NCBI GenBank assembly: GCA_017483645.1
Contig: JAFUWD010000048.1
Span: 1-41,314, forward strand
From: Muribaculaceae bacterium
GTDB lineage: Bacteria; Bacteroidota; Bacteroidia; Bacteroidales; Muribaculaceae
DNA: 41,314 bases
Direction: 5' to 3'
Shown here one piece after another: positions 1-8,483 of the stretch (its first letter is position 1; each line of letters opens with the position of its first letter). A model generated the notes under the pieces. That model saw only the letters and a program-made list of their open reading frames with translations. It had not been told where the DNA came from and did no database searches. The position numbers were made by a program, and so were the translations under genes.

Positions 1-7
1 CCCAGCT

Positions 8-134
8 CCCCCTCTAAGTTAGAGGGGGTGGCCGCAGGCCGGGGGCGTGTGTCAACCGGCGACGATGACACCCACTCAGGGCGGACACACTCCTCAGTCG
101 CTTCGCGCCAGCATTCCCTAACTTAGGGGAGCAG
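8..134. repeat. MITE/REP-like palindromic repeat, copy 1
   Basis: First of three tandem copies. The unit opens with a 10-1-10 palindrome (CCCCCTCTAA, G, TTAGAGGGGG). It continues through a GC-rich core with inner inverted repeats GTGTGTC and GACACAC, and closes with a second palindrome of the type CTCCCCTAA, C, TTAGGGGAG, whose first arm has degenerated here. The two terminal palindromes resemble inverted versions of each other, as in a non-autonomous mobile element. No coding capacity is credible. Confidence 0.85.
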
Positions 135-143
135 CTTTCAGTT

Positions 144-267
144 CCCCCTCTAAGTTAGAGGGGGTGGCCGCAGGCCGGGGGCGTGTGTCATCCAGCGAGG
201 ATGGCCCCCACTCAGGCGGACACACTCCTCAGTCGCTTCGCGCCAGCTCCCCTAACTTAGGGGAGCA
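144..267. repeat. MITE/REP-like palindromic repeat, copy 2
   Basis: Second tandem copy, starting 136 bases after copy 1 and joined to it by a short linker (ctttcagtt). Both terminal palindromes are intact. The core differs from copy 1 by a few substitutions and a small deletion. Confidence 0.85.
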
Positions 268-277
268 GCTTTCAGTT

Positions 278-403
278 CCCCCTCTAAGTTAGAGGGGGTG
301 GCCGCAGGCCGGGGGCGTGTGTCAACCGGCGACGATGGCTCCCAGTCAGGGCGGACACACTCCTCAGTCGCTTCGCGCCTGCTCCCCTAACTTAGGGGAG
401 CAG
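278..403. repeat. MITE/REP-like palindromic repeat, copy 3
   Basis: Third tandem copy, 134 bases after copy 2, with both terminal palindromes intact. It ends directly against the terminator of the BspA-like gene. Together with copies 1 and 2 it fills the non-coding stretch before position 404. Confidence 0.85.
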
Positions 404-438
404 AAAAAAAGGTTCAGCCCCCCGGGGGAGGCTGAACC
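404..438 (-). terminator. Intrinsic terminator of the BspA-like gene
   Basis: Perfect 9-bp stem GGTTCAGCC (411-419) and GGCTGAACC (430-438) around a C/G-rich centre. On the minus strand it is followed by seven Ts (410-404). It lies 25 bases past the stop codon at 464, the expected place for a Rho-independent terminator. Confidence 0.9.
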
Positions 439-463
439 GAAAAGGGTTATCAATCTGTTGGGA

Positions 464-3400
464 TTAGAGGCCTGCCTGCATGAGGATCTCCACGAGCTTG
501 GTGATGTCACCGATGCTGGTCTCATTGTCATTGTTCACGTCGCTGCGCTCGTTGCTGGTCTTGCGGCTTACCAGGTCAACCAGCATGGTCAGGTCGCCCA
601 GGTCGATAGCGCCGTTGCCGTTCACGTCACCAACCAAGGTCTGCGGCCACAGGTCAACGGCCACTTGCGTGGTGCTGCCGGCCAGCGTGGCGCCCAGTTT
701 CAGGTAAGCAGTGCCATAGCCCACGGTGTAGCTGCCGGTGGGACGGTCAAATCTCTTTTGCGAGCGGTTGAAGTAGTAGCCCACGTTCTCGTTGTAGACG
801 TTGCGGTTAACATCGGTGGCGCTGGTGCCAATGAGCAGATTGTTCGGGGCACTCACGGTGACGGTGGGTCGCTGCAGCTTGTACATCTTGTCGGCAGTGA
901 ATCCGGTGAGGATCACGCCCGTGTTCTCGGGCACGCGTGTCACCTGCTGCGTGTTGACCTGCTTCTTGGCCGAGTCGTAGTTGTAGACCACATAGGCCTC
1001 GTTCAGGCCGCTGGCGTTGAAGTCCACCGGGTGCATCACGCTGATGGCCATCGGGCTGGTGGAGCTATTCTTGAACCAGCCGTTGAGCTGGTCGATGGGC
1101 TTGGCCGTGCTGGGCGAGATGGTTGACCATGCACCGCCAACCGAGGCTTTGTAGTAGGGCAAGAGATCCCAGCACACATAGCACTTGAAGTTGCTGGCGT
1201 TGCCGCCGTAGAATTGTCCCAGCCATGAGACGCCGCTGGTTCTCAGCCATGTGAGGTCGGTGAGTGCGGTACACTTCACGAAAGCATAGCTGCCCAATGT
1301 GTTCACATTCTCGGGAATATTGAATGTAGTGAGCCCGGAGTTGCCGTAGAAAGCGTAATTGCCGATTTTCGTCACATATTTGGGCACGGTGAACGAGGTG
1401 ATTTTGGTGTTGACAAACGCGCTGTCGCCAATCTCGGTGATGAAGTATTTCTTCCTGGTGTAGCCATCGAGTTCGGGGTACTCCGAATTCGTCTCATAGA
1501 TGCCGGGTGAGTAGGATGTTTCTGATGACCCCGAGAGGACAGGGTTGTAGACATACATGGCGGTGCCGTCGCAGGTGACGCCGTCCTTGGTCACCGATGC
1601 GGTGGTGAGCACGGTCATGTGGTAGTTGCTGCTGATGCCGCTGCTCAGACTGTAGTCATAGCCGCCGGGGGTGATGGTGGTGAAACGGCCCCAGTTGCTG
1701 TCGTTTTTGTATTGGTTCACTTGTCCGGCGGGCACGCGCAGAGCGGCCGTGGTGGGGGTGTTGCCAAAGGTGTAGGGAGGCGTCAAGGCCGACAACGGCT
1801 TGTTGAGGTACAAGTCGGTGAGCGACTTCATGCCGGCAAAGGCATTCGACTGGAGAGTGGTCACCGTCGAGGGCACCTTGATGCGCTTCACGCCCGACCC
1901 CGAGAAGGCGTAGCTATACAGCCCCGCGAAGCCGTAAGGCAGCTTGATGTCGTGGGTGAGCGCCGAGCAGTTCTGGAAAGCGTAGGCGTGGATGCTGTAC
2001 AGATTGGGGCCGAAGGTCATCGTGCTGAGCTTGGTGCAGCCGTCGAAGGCGTAGTCCCAAATGGTCACAATGCTGGGCAATGTGGCTGAGGTGAGCCCCG
2101 TGCAGCCCTGGAAACTCCAGTCGTAGATGTTGTTTAACTTGGGGAAGTTGACGCTGGTGAGCTTGGTGGCGTTTTTGAAAGCGCGGTAGCGGAGGTGCCG
2201 ACAGACAGGCAATGTGATACTGGTCAGATTGGAACCGTTGAAGGCGTCGTTATACACCGTGTCGACATTGGTGGCGCCGGTGATTGAGAAACTGTTCGTG
2301 TTGCCGCGGAAGGCATCGGCGCCAATCGAGGTCACCGCGTAGCTCTTGCCGCGGATGGTGACCGAGACGGGGATGCTCTTGGCACCGTTTTGCTGGGTCG
2401 ACAGGCTGCCCGACACCAAGCGTGCCGTGCCGGCGTAGGTGATGCCGTTGACGGTGGTCGACGTGTTACTCATCACAGAGTAGCAATAGTCGCTGGTAAA
2501 GTGGTCGTAGGCCTGCCAGTAGTTGGGGTTGTATTTGGTGAACACGGTCCAGCCGGCATTCTTGTAGGCATCAATCTTGTCGTAGGGCACACGCAGGGTT
2601 CCTATAGGGTTCTTAGCGCCGCTGAAGTGCGACGCGATGGTGACCGGTGTGGGCATGTTGCAATCAATCTCGTCCAGTTTGGTGCAGCCCTCGAAGGCAT
2701 AGTTGCCGATGGAGGTCACCGAGCTCGGGATGCGCAGATAGGTGAGTGCAGTCATGTTCCAGAAGCAGTCGAAGCCAATGCTCTTCACCCCATAGGGGAT
2801 GGCCATTGAGGTGATGTTGTTGTTCGTGTAGAAAGCGTAGTCGCCGAAGGAGGTCACCGTGGTGGGGATATAATCCGGGGCGTAAGTGTCTTTTGCGGGC
2901 GGGTAGCTCACCAGCTTGGTCTGTGCCTTGTTGAAGAGGATGCCGTTAGAAACGGAGTAAGCGGTGTTCGACGCGTCGACGGAGAAGGCCGTGATGCCGG
3001 TGCAATAAACTATGGCGCGCGGGTCCCAGTTGGTGACCTTGTTCACGTTCATCGCCGTGAGCGCGGTGCAGCCGCGGAATGCATAGGAGTCCACGGTAGT
3101 CGTTTTGGTGCGGACGTACGCGCCCTTGAGGCCGGTGCAGCCTGAGAATGCGTACGAGCCCACAGTCTTGGCGTTGAGGTAGGCATAGGTCATGCTGGTG
3201 CAGCCCTTGAAGGCGTAACTGCCGATGGTGTTCACATTCGGAAGGTAGTCCAAGTCCACCCGGGTGATGGTGGTGTTGTTCACGCAGACACTGTCGATGA
3301 TGCTGGTGAGGTTGTAATTCAGATCGTTGCAGGCATAGTCGTAACTGGAATTTGCAGGCTTGGGCACCCATGCGTTGCTCGACACGCCCGAGGCCCCGCT

Positions 3401-4081
3401 GTAGAAGCCAACCATGGCGAATTCGCCGACGGTCGACTTGGTGGCAGCCTTGGTGACGCGCACGCAAGTGCCGTCGTTGTACCAGGTGTCGCAGGCATAT
3501 GCCGACTTCTGGACTGAGGCAAAGCGTGAGCAGTCGGTGCCCTGCGTGCTGTTCTTGTACTTGTAGATGCCATTGGGGTCGCCGAGGCCGATGTAGAGGT
3601 TCATGTTCGAGTTGGCCGGGAAAGAGTTGGAGAACCATCCACCCGTCATGGGCGTGGGCGACGCCAAGTACACTTGCGACAGCTTGGTGCAGCCGTCGAA
3701 GGCATATCCGTAGATGCGCCACATGGAGCTGGGCAGATACACCCTCTGGAGGCCGGTGCAGCCCTGGAAGGCATAGGCATTGATGGTGCTCAATTGATGG
3801 TGAGCCGTGAACTCTGTGATGTTCTTCTGGTCTTTGAACGCCGATGCGTTGATTGACCTTACATAATAGCCCTTGCCGCTATTCCATGCTGTGGAGGGCA
3901 GAACGAGCTGTGAGGCGCTTTTGCCTTCATTGCTCAGTCCGTAGACCGAGCAGCTGCCGTAGTCGGTCGACGAGGGTTCACTTTGGACTTCATAAATGAA
4001 ATTGCCCATGGTGAACAGCGTTCCTGCCCAGACTGTTGTGCTGAGCAGAGCCGCCATCAGAGTGAGGAAAATTTTTCTCAT
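464..4081 (-). CDS. BspA-like leucine-rich repeat surface protein with dockerin-like tail
   Basis: Secreted protein of about 1205 residues. The start at 4081 (MRKIFLTL...) gives a clear signal peptide ending in a VWA-type site; an upstream in-frame ATG at 4156 would sit almost on the predicted transcription start and place 25 non-signal residues first, so it is rejected. The body is many LRR_5/BspA-type repeats with the recurring pattern YAFxGCTxLTxxxLP. Such proteins in Bacteroidota and oral spirochaetes are surface adhesins that bind host or bacterial partners. The C-terminal 55 residues (bases 464-631) hold two loops of the form DxNxxxxxxxxD, like a dockerin type I pair, though the second loop is degenerate (DVNNDNETSIGD). 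The gene has its own promoter and terminator and is flanked on both sides by palindromic repeats. The ligand cannot be deduced. Confidence 0.9.
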   Translation of the reverse strand: MRKIFLTLMAALLSTTVWAGTLFTMGNFIYEVQSEPSSTDYGSCSVYGLSNEGKSASQLVLPSTAWNSGKGYYVRSINASAFKDQKNITEFTAHHQLSTINAYAFQGCTGLQRVYLPSSMWRIYGYAFDGCTKLSQVYLASPTPMTGGWFSNSFPANSNMNLYIGLGDPNGIYKYKNSTQGTDCSRFASVQKSAYACDTWYNDGTCVRVTKAATKSTVGEFAMVGFYSGASGVSSNAWVPKPANSSYDYACNDLNYNLTSIIDSVCVNNTTITRVDLDYLPNVNTIGSYAFKGCTSMTYAYLNAKTVGSYAFSGCTGLKGAYVRTKTTTVDSYAFRGCTALTAMNVNKVTNWDPRAIVYCTGITAFSVDASNTAYSVSNGILFNKAQTKLVSYPPAKDTYAPDYIPTTVTSFGDYAFYTNNNITSMAIPYGVKSIGFDCFWNMTALTYLRIPSSVTSIGNYAFEGCTKLDEIDCNMPTPVTIASHFSGAKNPIGTLRVPYDKIDAYKNAGWTVFTKYNPNYWQAYDHFTSDYCYSVMSNTSTTVNGITYAGTARLVSGSLSTQQNGAKSIPVSVTIRGKSYAVTSIGADAFRGNTNSFSITGATNVDTVYNDAFNGSNLTSITLPVCRHLRYRAFKNATKLTSVNFPKLNNIYDWSFQGCTGLTSATLPSIVTIWDYAFDGCTKLSTMTFGPNLYSIHAYAFQNCSALTHDIKLPYGFAGLYSYAFSGSGVKRIKVPSTVTTLQSNAFAGMKSLTDLYLNKPLSALTPPYTFGNTPTTAALRVPAGQVNQYKNDSNWGRFTTITPGGYDYSLSSGISSNYHMTVLTTASVTKDGVTCDGTAMYVYNPVLSGSSETSYSPGIYETNSEYPELDGYTRKKYFITEIGDSAFVNTKITSFTVPKYVTKIGNYAFYGNSGLTTFNIPENVNTLGSYAFVKCTALTDLTWLRTSGVSWLGQFYGGNASNFKCYVCWDLLPYYKASVGGAWSTISPSTAKPIDQLNGWFKNSSTSPMAISVMHPVDFNASGLNEAYVVYNYDSAKKQVNTQQVTRVPENTGVILTGFTADKMYKLQRPTVTVSAPNNLLIGTSATDVNRNVYNENVGYYFNRSQKRFDRPTGSYTVGYGTAYLKLGATLAGSTTQVAVDLWPQTLVGDVNGNGAIDLGDLTMLVDLVSRKTSNERSDVNNDNETSIGDITKLVEILMQAGL

Positions 4082-4164
4082 AGTTGTTGAGTTTTTTATG
4101 GTTAATAAATGTGTTGTGTTTTGCGGTTGACAGGGGTGTTGCACCCCCAATTTCATTCATGATG

Positions 4165-4172
4165 CAAATTTA
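4165..4172 (-). promoter_or_regulatory. -7 element of the BspA-like gene
   Basis: TAAATTTG on the minus strand matches the Bacteroidota -7 consensus TAnnTTTG. It gives a leader of about 75 bases before the ATG at 4081. No clear -33 element was found at the usual spacing. The leader contains a small GGGGTG/CACCCC hairpin near 4132-4148. Confidence 0.55.
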
Positions 4173-4349
4173 CATTAAAAAATGCTCGTGCGAGTAGGAT
4201 AAAACGAGCAAAAATTTGTAAATTTCTTACAAAATGCAAAATATTTTTTGCCATTTTGCGCCCAAAATTATTGACAATATACTGATTTTCAATGGTTTTA
4301 TTTGGCAAATTTAACAAATCCCATCCAAATTGCCCCCAAAGGAAACAAG

Positions 4350-4399
4350 TAGCCGCAGGCCGAGGGAGTGTGTCCCCACGGGCGAGGGTGGCTCCAATT
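4350..4399. repeat. Truncated repeat fragment
   Basis: Degenerate piece of the same palindromic repeat family, recognisable by the GCCGCAGGCCG core and GTGTGTC, but lacking both terminal palindromes. The non-coding stretch 4173-4349 before it is AT-rich and shows nothing else I can name. Confidence 0.5.
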
Positions 4400-4612
4400 C
4401 CCCCTCTAAGTTAGAGGGGGTGGCCGCAGGCCGGGGGCGTGTGTCATCCAGCGAGGATGGCCCCCATTCAGGCGGACACACTCCTCAGTCGCTTCGCGCC
4501 AGCATTCCCGAGCTGCGCTCGCCCTTCGGGCTCCCGTTCGGTCGCGAGCACTTCGTGGTTCCCGAGCTGCGCTCGCCTACCCGTAGCCTTTCCCCTAACT
4601 TAGGGGAGCAGC
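4400..4612. repeat. MITE/REP-like palindromic repeat, copy 4, interrupted
   Basis: Left palindrome (4400-4420) and right palindrome (about 4591-4609) match copies 1-3. About 80 extra bases lie just before the right palindrome. The insert contains a 19-base direct repeat beginning TTCCCGAGCTGCG at 4505-4523 and 4559-4577. Confidence 0.8.
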
Positions 4613-4619
4613 TGCAATT

Positions 4620-4680
4620 CCCCCTCTAAGTTAGAGGGGGTGGCCGTAGGCCGGGGGCGTGTGTCAACCAGCGAGGATGG
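4620..4680. repeat. MITE/REP-like palindromic repeat, copy 5, left half only
   Basis: Tandem to copy 4 and carrying the left palindrome and core up to the GCGAGGATGG segment. The right half is missing and replaced by unrelated sequence leading into the promoter of the next gene. Confidence 0.75.
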
Positions 4681-4768
4681 AATTGATTGTGCCTCTCCGA
4701 CGCACCACCACCCCGGCTCTCCCCTGTGGCTTTTCCTTTCGCTTTTGTGGCTTCCTTGTTTGGGTGTA

Positions 4769-4799
4769 TTGCTGAAACGCCGAAAAATGATTATCTTTG
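4769..4799 (+). promoter_or_regulatory. Promoter of the rsmI-like operon
   Basis: TTG (4769-4771), a 20-base spacer, then TATCTTTG (4792-4799), a good match to the Bacteroidota housekeeping promoter. Transcription would begin only a few bases before the ATG at 4810, giving an almost leaderless message. Confidence 0.7.
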
Positions 4800-4809
4800 C
4801 ATCACAAAT

Positions 4810-5517
4810 ATGGTGGAACCCGCATTATACCTCATACCCGTGCCGCTGAGCGATGTGCCCCCGGCTCAAGTGTTGCCTGCTCCGAATTTGGTGCTGGTGA
4901 GCCACTTGCGCCATTTTGTGGTGGAGAATGTGCGGTCGGCGCGCCGCTTTCTGAAACGGTGCGACCCGTCGATTGACATCGACGCGCTCACTTTTGCCGA
5001 ACTCAACGGCCATACGCCCGCTGCTGCGGTGGAGGCGATGCTTGCGCCGCTGGAGCGTGGCGAGGCGGTGGGTGTCATCAGCGAGGCCGGCTGCCCCGCC
5101 ATCGCCGACCCCGGAGCCGACGTGGTGGCCATTGCGCAGCGCCGTGGCTGGCGCGTGGTGCCGCTGGTGGGTCCGTCGAGCATTGTGATGGGCCTGATGG
5201 GCAGCGGGTTCAATGGCCAGAGTTTTGCCTTTTTGGGCTATCTGCCCATTGAGGCCTCGGCGCGCGCCCGCCGGCTCAAGGAGATGGTGCGGCGCATCGA
5301 GCATGAGGACCAGACGCAGATTTTTATTGAAACGCCCTACCGCAACGAGCGGTTGCTGGCCGACCTGGTGCAGCAACTCCCGCCCCGGCTGCGGCTGTGC
5401 GTGGCCACCGACATCACCGGCCCTGCCGAGCGCATCGTCACGCGCACCATCGGGCAGTGGAGCGGCACGGCGCTGCAGGTGGGCAAGGTCCCCACGATAT
5501 TTTTGCTCTACAAGTGA
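4810..5517 (+). CDS. RsmI-like SAM-dependent methyltransferase
   Basis: Protein of 235 residues of the tetrapyrrole-methylase fold, the family of RsmI, which 2'-O-methylates C1402 of 16S rRNA using SAM. The diagnostic segment GVISEAGCPAIADPG lies at about residues 88-102, followed by PLVGPSSIVMGLMGSG. It is the short form seen in Bacteroidota; the usual RsmI N-terminus containing TPIGN is reduced to LIPVPL, so it may be a paralog with a different target. ATG 4810 is chosen because upstream codons lie within the promoter and have no family similarity. It is first in an operon with the metallo-hydrolase (17-base gap) and ubiE. Confidence 0.85.
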   Translation: MVEPALYLIPVPLSDVPPAQVLPAPNLVLVSHLRHFVVENVRSARRFLKRCDPSIDIDALTFAELNGHTPAAAVEAMLAPLERGEAVGVISEAGCPAIADPGADVVAIAQRRGWRVVPLVGPSSIVMGLMGSGFNGQSFAFLGYLPIEASARARRLKEMVRRIEHEDQTQIFIETPYRNERLLADLVQQLPPRLRLCVATDITGPAERIVTRTIGQWSGTALQVGKVPTIFLLYK

Positions 5518-5534
5518 GCCAACTGAAGAGGCAG

Positions 5535-6488
5535 ATGAAACGAAAAGACACGATATATCACACCATCAACTTCGACATCGACATGTACGACGAGCCGCAG
5601 CCTGCGGCCCATCTCGTGAAAAAGCCCGAGGCGGCGGACCCCTCGGCCGAGGTGCCGATGTACTACATCAGCCTGGGCAGCGGCAGCAGCGGTAATTGCT
5701 CCTACGTGGGGCATGCCGGCGGCGGCGTGCTCATCGATGCCGGCATCGACCCGGCCCAGGTGTTTCCCACGCTGCGGCGCAACGGCGTGGACCCCCGCCA
5801 CATTGCGGGCATCGTGCTCACGCACGACCATCAGGACCATGTGCGCTATGTGTATCGCTACGTGCGCGAGCATCGCCACCTGCGCATCTACTGCACGCCC
5901 AAGCTGCTGGCCGGGCTGCTTCGCCGCCACAACATCTCGCGACGTGTGCGCGATTTCCATGAGCCCGTTTTCAAGGAAATCCCCTTCAAGCTGGCCGGCA
6001 TGGAGTTCACCGCGTTCGAGACGTCGCACGACGGCACCGACAACATGGGCTTTTCCATCGGCTGGGGCGACAAGCGCTTTGTGGTGGGCACCGACATGGG
6101 TGTCATCACCCCGCGTGCCGCCCACTATATGTCGCAGGCCCATTACTTGATGATTGAGAGCAACTACGACCGCCATATGCTCGACACCGGGCGCTATCCC
6201 GAGATGCTGAAAGACCGCGTGCGCGGGCCGATGGGGCATTTGGACAACGAGGTGGCCGCGCAGTTTGTTCGCGAACAGTGCGGCGATGGTCTCAAATATG
6301 TGTTCCTGTGCCACCTGAGCAAAGACAACAACACCCCCGACAAGGCCTTGGCCGCCATGCGCGCCGCCCTGAGTGCGCGGGGACTCACCGTGGGCGACGG
6401 CAGCAACGCGCTGGGCCAGCGTGAGTGCGACATCCAGCTGTGCGCGCTGCCCCGCTATGAGGCGTCGCCGTGGTTTATTCTTGAATGA
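5535..6488 (+). CDS. MBL-fold metallo-hydrolase (YycJ/WalJ-like)
   Basis: Protein of 317 residues. The domain begins at YYISLGSGSSGNC (about residue 43), and the metal-binding motif THDHQDH follows at 96-102, typical of the metallo-beta-lactamase fold that binds two metal ions. The closest recognisable family is the YycJ/WalJ-type hydrolases, often proposed to be nucleases; the substrate here is unknown. The start at 5535 is preceded by AAGAGG at good spacing, which supports an N-terminal extension of about 41 residues before the conserved domain; an internal ATG at 5658 would give the standard length. Its stop overlaps the next start (ATGA at 6485-6488), so translation is probably coupled to ubiE. 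Confidence 0.85.
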   Translation: MKRKDTIYHTINFDIDMYDEPQPAAHLVKKPEAADPSAEVPMYYISLGSGSSGNCSYVGHAGGGVLIDAGIDPAQVFPTLRRNGVDPRHIAGIVLTHDHQDHVRYVYRYVREHRHLRIYCTPKLLAGLLRRHNISRRVRDFHEPVFKEIPFKLAGMEFTAFETSHDGTDNMGFSIGWGDKRFVVGTDMGVITPRAAHYMSQAHYLMIESNYDRHMLDTGRYPEMLKDRVRGPMGHLDNEVAAQFVREQCGDGLKYVFLCHLSKDNNTPDKALAAMRAALSARGLTVGDGSNALGQRECDIQLCALPRYEASPWFILE

Positions 6489-7228
6489 TGAGAACGATGC
6501 AGAACGAAGTGGAACGCATCACGCCCTACGACGGGCAGGAAGGCAAGGCCGGGCAGGTGAGGCGGATGTTCGACTCGATAGCGCCGGCCTACGACTTCAT
6601 GAACCGCGCCATGACGCTGGGCATCGACAAATGGTGGCGCCGGCAGGCGGTGAAAGCCGTCGGGCGGCACGACCTGCACGCCCGCATCCTGGATGTGGCC
6701 ACCGGAACGGGCGATTTTGCCATCAAACTGCACGATGCCTTGGCACCCGATGCCGTTGCGGGCATCGACCTGAGCGAGGGAATGCTGGCCGTGGCCCGCG
6801 GCAAGGCGGGTGACCGCCGCATCACCTTTGAGCAGGGCGATTGCTTGGCGCTGCCCTACGACGACGGCAGTTTTGACATCGTGACCGTGGCTTTCGGGGT
6901 GCGCAACTTTGAGCACATGGAGCAAGGCTACAGGCAGATGCTTCGCGTGCTGCGTCCGGGCGGAATGTTGTGTGTGCTGGAACTGTCCACACCGCAAAAC
7001 CGTGTGGTGCGCTGGTTCTACGACCTCTACACGCTGCATCTGATTCCGGCGGTGGGTGCGCTCGTGTCGCACGACCGCAGCGCCTATCGCTATCTGCCGC
7101 TGAGCATCGCCGCTGTGCCCCAGGGAAGCGACATGCTCGCCCTGATGACGCGCGCCGGCTTCGACCGGTGCCGTGTGCGCCGCTTCACGCTGGGCACCTG
7201 TTCGCTCTACACCGCCATCAAGCCCTGA
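6485..7228 (+). CDS. ubiE: Demethylmenaquinone methyltransferase UbiE/MenG
   Basis: Class I SAM methyltransferase of 247 residues catalysing the last step of menaquinone synthesis, methylation of demethylmenaquinone. Visible signatures are YDFMNRAMTLGIDKWWR (about 36-52), the SAM-binding motif ILDVATGTGDFAI (68-80) and FGVRNFEHMEQGYRQMLRVLRPGG. In an anaerobic Bacteroidales it would serve only menaquinone, so menG is the more accurate functional name. It overlaps the preceding gene by four bases and is last in the operon. A second ATG directly follows (6488), so the exact start may differ by one residue. Confidence 0.93.
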   Translation: MMRTMQNEVERITPYDGQEGKAGQVRRMFDSIAPAYDFMNRAMTLGIDKWWRRQAVKAVGRHDLHARILDVATGTGDFAIKLHDALAPDAVAGIDLSEGMLAVARGKAGDRRITFEQGDCLALPYDDGSFDIVTVAFGVRNFEHMEQGYRQMLRVLRPGGMLCVLELSTPQNRVVRWFYDLYTLHLIPAVGALVSHDRSAYRYLPLSIAAVPQGSDMLALMTRAGFDRCRVRRFTLGTCSLYTAIKP

Positions 7229-7256
7229 CCCCCCATTTTCGGTTTCGCTGCCAGTT

Positions 7257-7379
7257 CCCCCTCTAAGTTAGAGGGGGTGGCCCGTAGGGCGGGGCGTGTG
7301 TGATGCTGCGATGGTGGGCAGCGTCGCCGGCGGACACACTCCTCAGTCGCTTCGCGCCAGCATTTCTAACTTGGGGAGC
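7257..7379. repeat. MITE/REP-like palindromic repeat, copy 6, divergent
   Basis: Left palindrome intact and right palindrome worn (TTTCTAACTTGGGGAG), with the core shortened but still containing GGCGGACACACTCC and CAGTCGCTTCGCGCC. It sits between ubiE and the pfkA promoter, where its stem-loops could also stop transcription (inference). Confidence 0.75.
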
Positions 7380-7422
7380 GGTTTTTAGGCAACGAAGTCA
7401 TTGAAATTTCCTGATGAAAAAT

Positions 7423-7453
7423 TTTGGAAAAAAGGCGAGATGGATTAACTTTG
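7423..7453 (+). promoter_or_regulatory. pfkA promoter
   Basis: TTTG (7423-7426), a 19-base spacer and TAACTTTG (7446-7453) match the Bacteroidota promoter consensus. The leader to the ATG at 7485 would be about 25 bases and is A-rich with no Shine-Dalgarno sequence, common in this phylum. Confidence 0.75.
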
Positions 7454-7484
7454 CGTATCGAAAAACAAACATAAAACAAAGAAT

Positions 7485-8465
7485 ATGGCAGCAATCAAAA
7501 CAATCGGGCTCATGACGTCGGGCGGTGACGCTCCCGGCATGAACGCCGCCATCCGCGCCGTCACGCGCTCGGCAATCTTCAGTGGATTTAAGGTGAAAGG
7601 CATCTATCGTGGCTACCGCGGGCTGATAGGTGACGAAATTGTGGATTTCAAGACCCAGAACGTGTCGAATATCGTGCAGAAGGGTGGCACTATTCTCAAG
7701 ACGGCCCGCTGCAAGGAGTTCACCACGCCCGAAGGCCGCCAGCAGGCCTACGACGTGATGCGCCAGCACGATATCGACGCCCTGGTGGTGATAGGCGGTG
7801 ACGGGTCGCTGAACGGCGCCCGCCAGTTTGCCTCCGAATTCGATGTGCCGATTGTGGGCTTGCCCGGCACCATCGACAACGACCTGTACGGCACCGACCA
7901 CACCATCGGCTACGACACGGCGCTGAACACCATCATGTGGTGCGTGGACCGCATCCGCGACACCGCCACCAGCCACGAGCGCCTGTTCTTCATCGAGGTG
8001 ATGGGCCGCAACGCCGGTTTTTTGGCTCTGAACGGTGCCATCGCCAGCGGAGCCGAGGCTGCCATCATCCCTGAAATATCGACTGAGGTCGACCAGTTGG
8101 CCGAGCTTATCCAGAACGGCTTCCGCAAGAGCAAGAACTCCAGCATTGTGCTGGTGGCCGAGAGTCCCATCACCGGCGGTGCCATGGGTCTGGCCGAGCG
8201 CGTGCGCAAGGAGTACCCGCAGTACGACGTGCGTGTGACCATTCTGGGCCATTTGCAACGAGGCGGCAGCCCCACGGCGCAAGACCGCATCTTGGCGTCG
8301 CGCATGGGCGCGGCGGCCATCGACGCGCTGCTGGAGGGTCAGCGAAATGTGATGATTGGCGACTCGAACGATGAAATTGTGTATGTGCCGTTCTCCAAGG
8401 CCGTTCGCAAGGACAAGCCCATCGACCACGAGTTGCTCAACACCCTGCGCCGGCTGTCGATTTGA
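7485..8465 (+). CDS. pfkA: ATP-dependent 6-phosphofructokinase
   Basis: Glycolytic enzyme of 326 residues phosphorylating fructose 6-phosphate to the 1,6-bisphosphate. [12 protein letters not shown] at 13-24 is the nucleotide-binding start. GGDGS near residue 104 has glycine after GGD, the signature of ATP rather than pyrophosphate use. PGTIDND near 127 carries the catalytic aspartate, and GHLQRGGSP is the substrate-binding segment. Length matches bacterial type A1 PFK. It is monocistronic with its own promoter and converges on rsmD with an 18-base gap. Confidence 0.95.
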   Translation: MAAIKTIGLMTSGGDAPGMNAAIRAVTRSAIFSGFKVKGIYRGYRGLIGDEIVDFKTQNVSNIVQKGGTILKTARCKEFTTPEGRQQAYDVMRQHDIDALVVIGGDGSLNGARQFASEFDVPIVGLPGTIDNDLYGTDHTIGYDTALNTIMWCVDRIRDTATSHERLFFIEVMGRNAGFLALNGAIASGAEAAIIPEISTEVDQLAELIQNGFRKSKNSSIVLVAESPITGGAMGLAERVRKEYPQYDVRVTILGHLQRGGSPTAQDRILASRMGAAAIDALLEGQRNVMIGDSNDEIVYVPFSKAVRKDKPIDHELLNTLRRLSI

Positions 8466-8483
8466 CGGCCGCGCGCCACGGGG

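Noticed and set aside
1-403. CRISPR-like array of regular repeats
   Set aside because: The period is 134-136 bases, the entire unit is conserved rather than alternating with unique spacers, and there is no cas gene; it is a palindromic element repeated in tandem.
317-1126. Plus-strand open frame of 269 codons
   Set aside because: It starts inside repeat copy 3, crosses the terminator and runs antisense to the tail of the BspA-like gene; its composition is that of a GC-rich shadow frame.
4082-4160. Riboswitch in the leader of the BspA-like gene
   Set aside because: Only one small GGGGTG/CACCCC hairpin is present in a 75-base leader; there is no conserved aptamer sequence.
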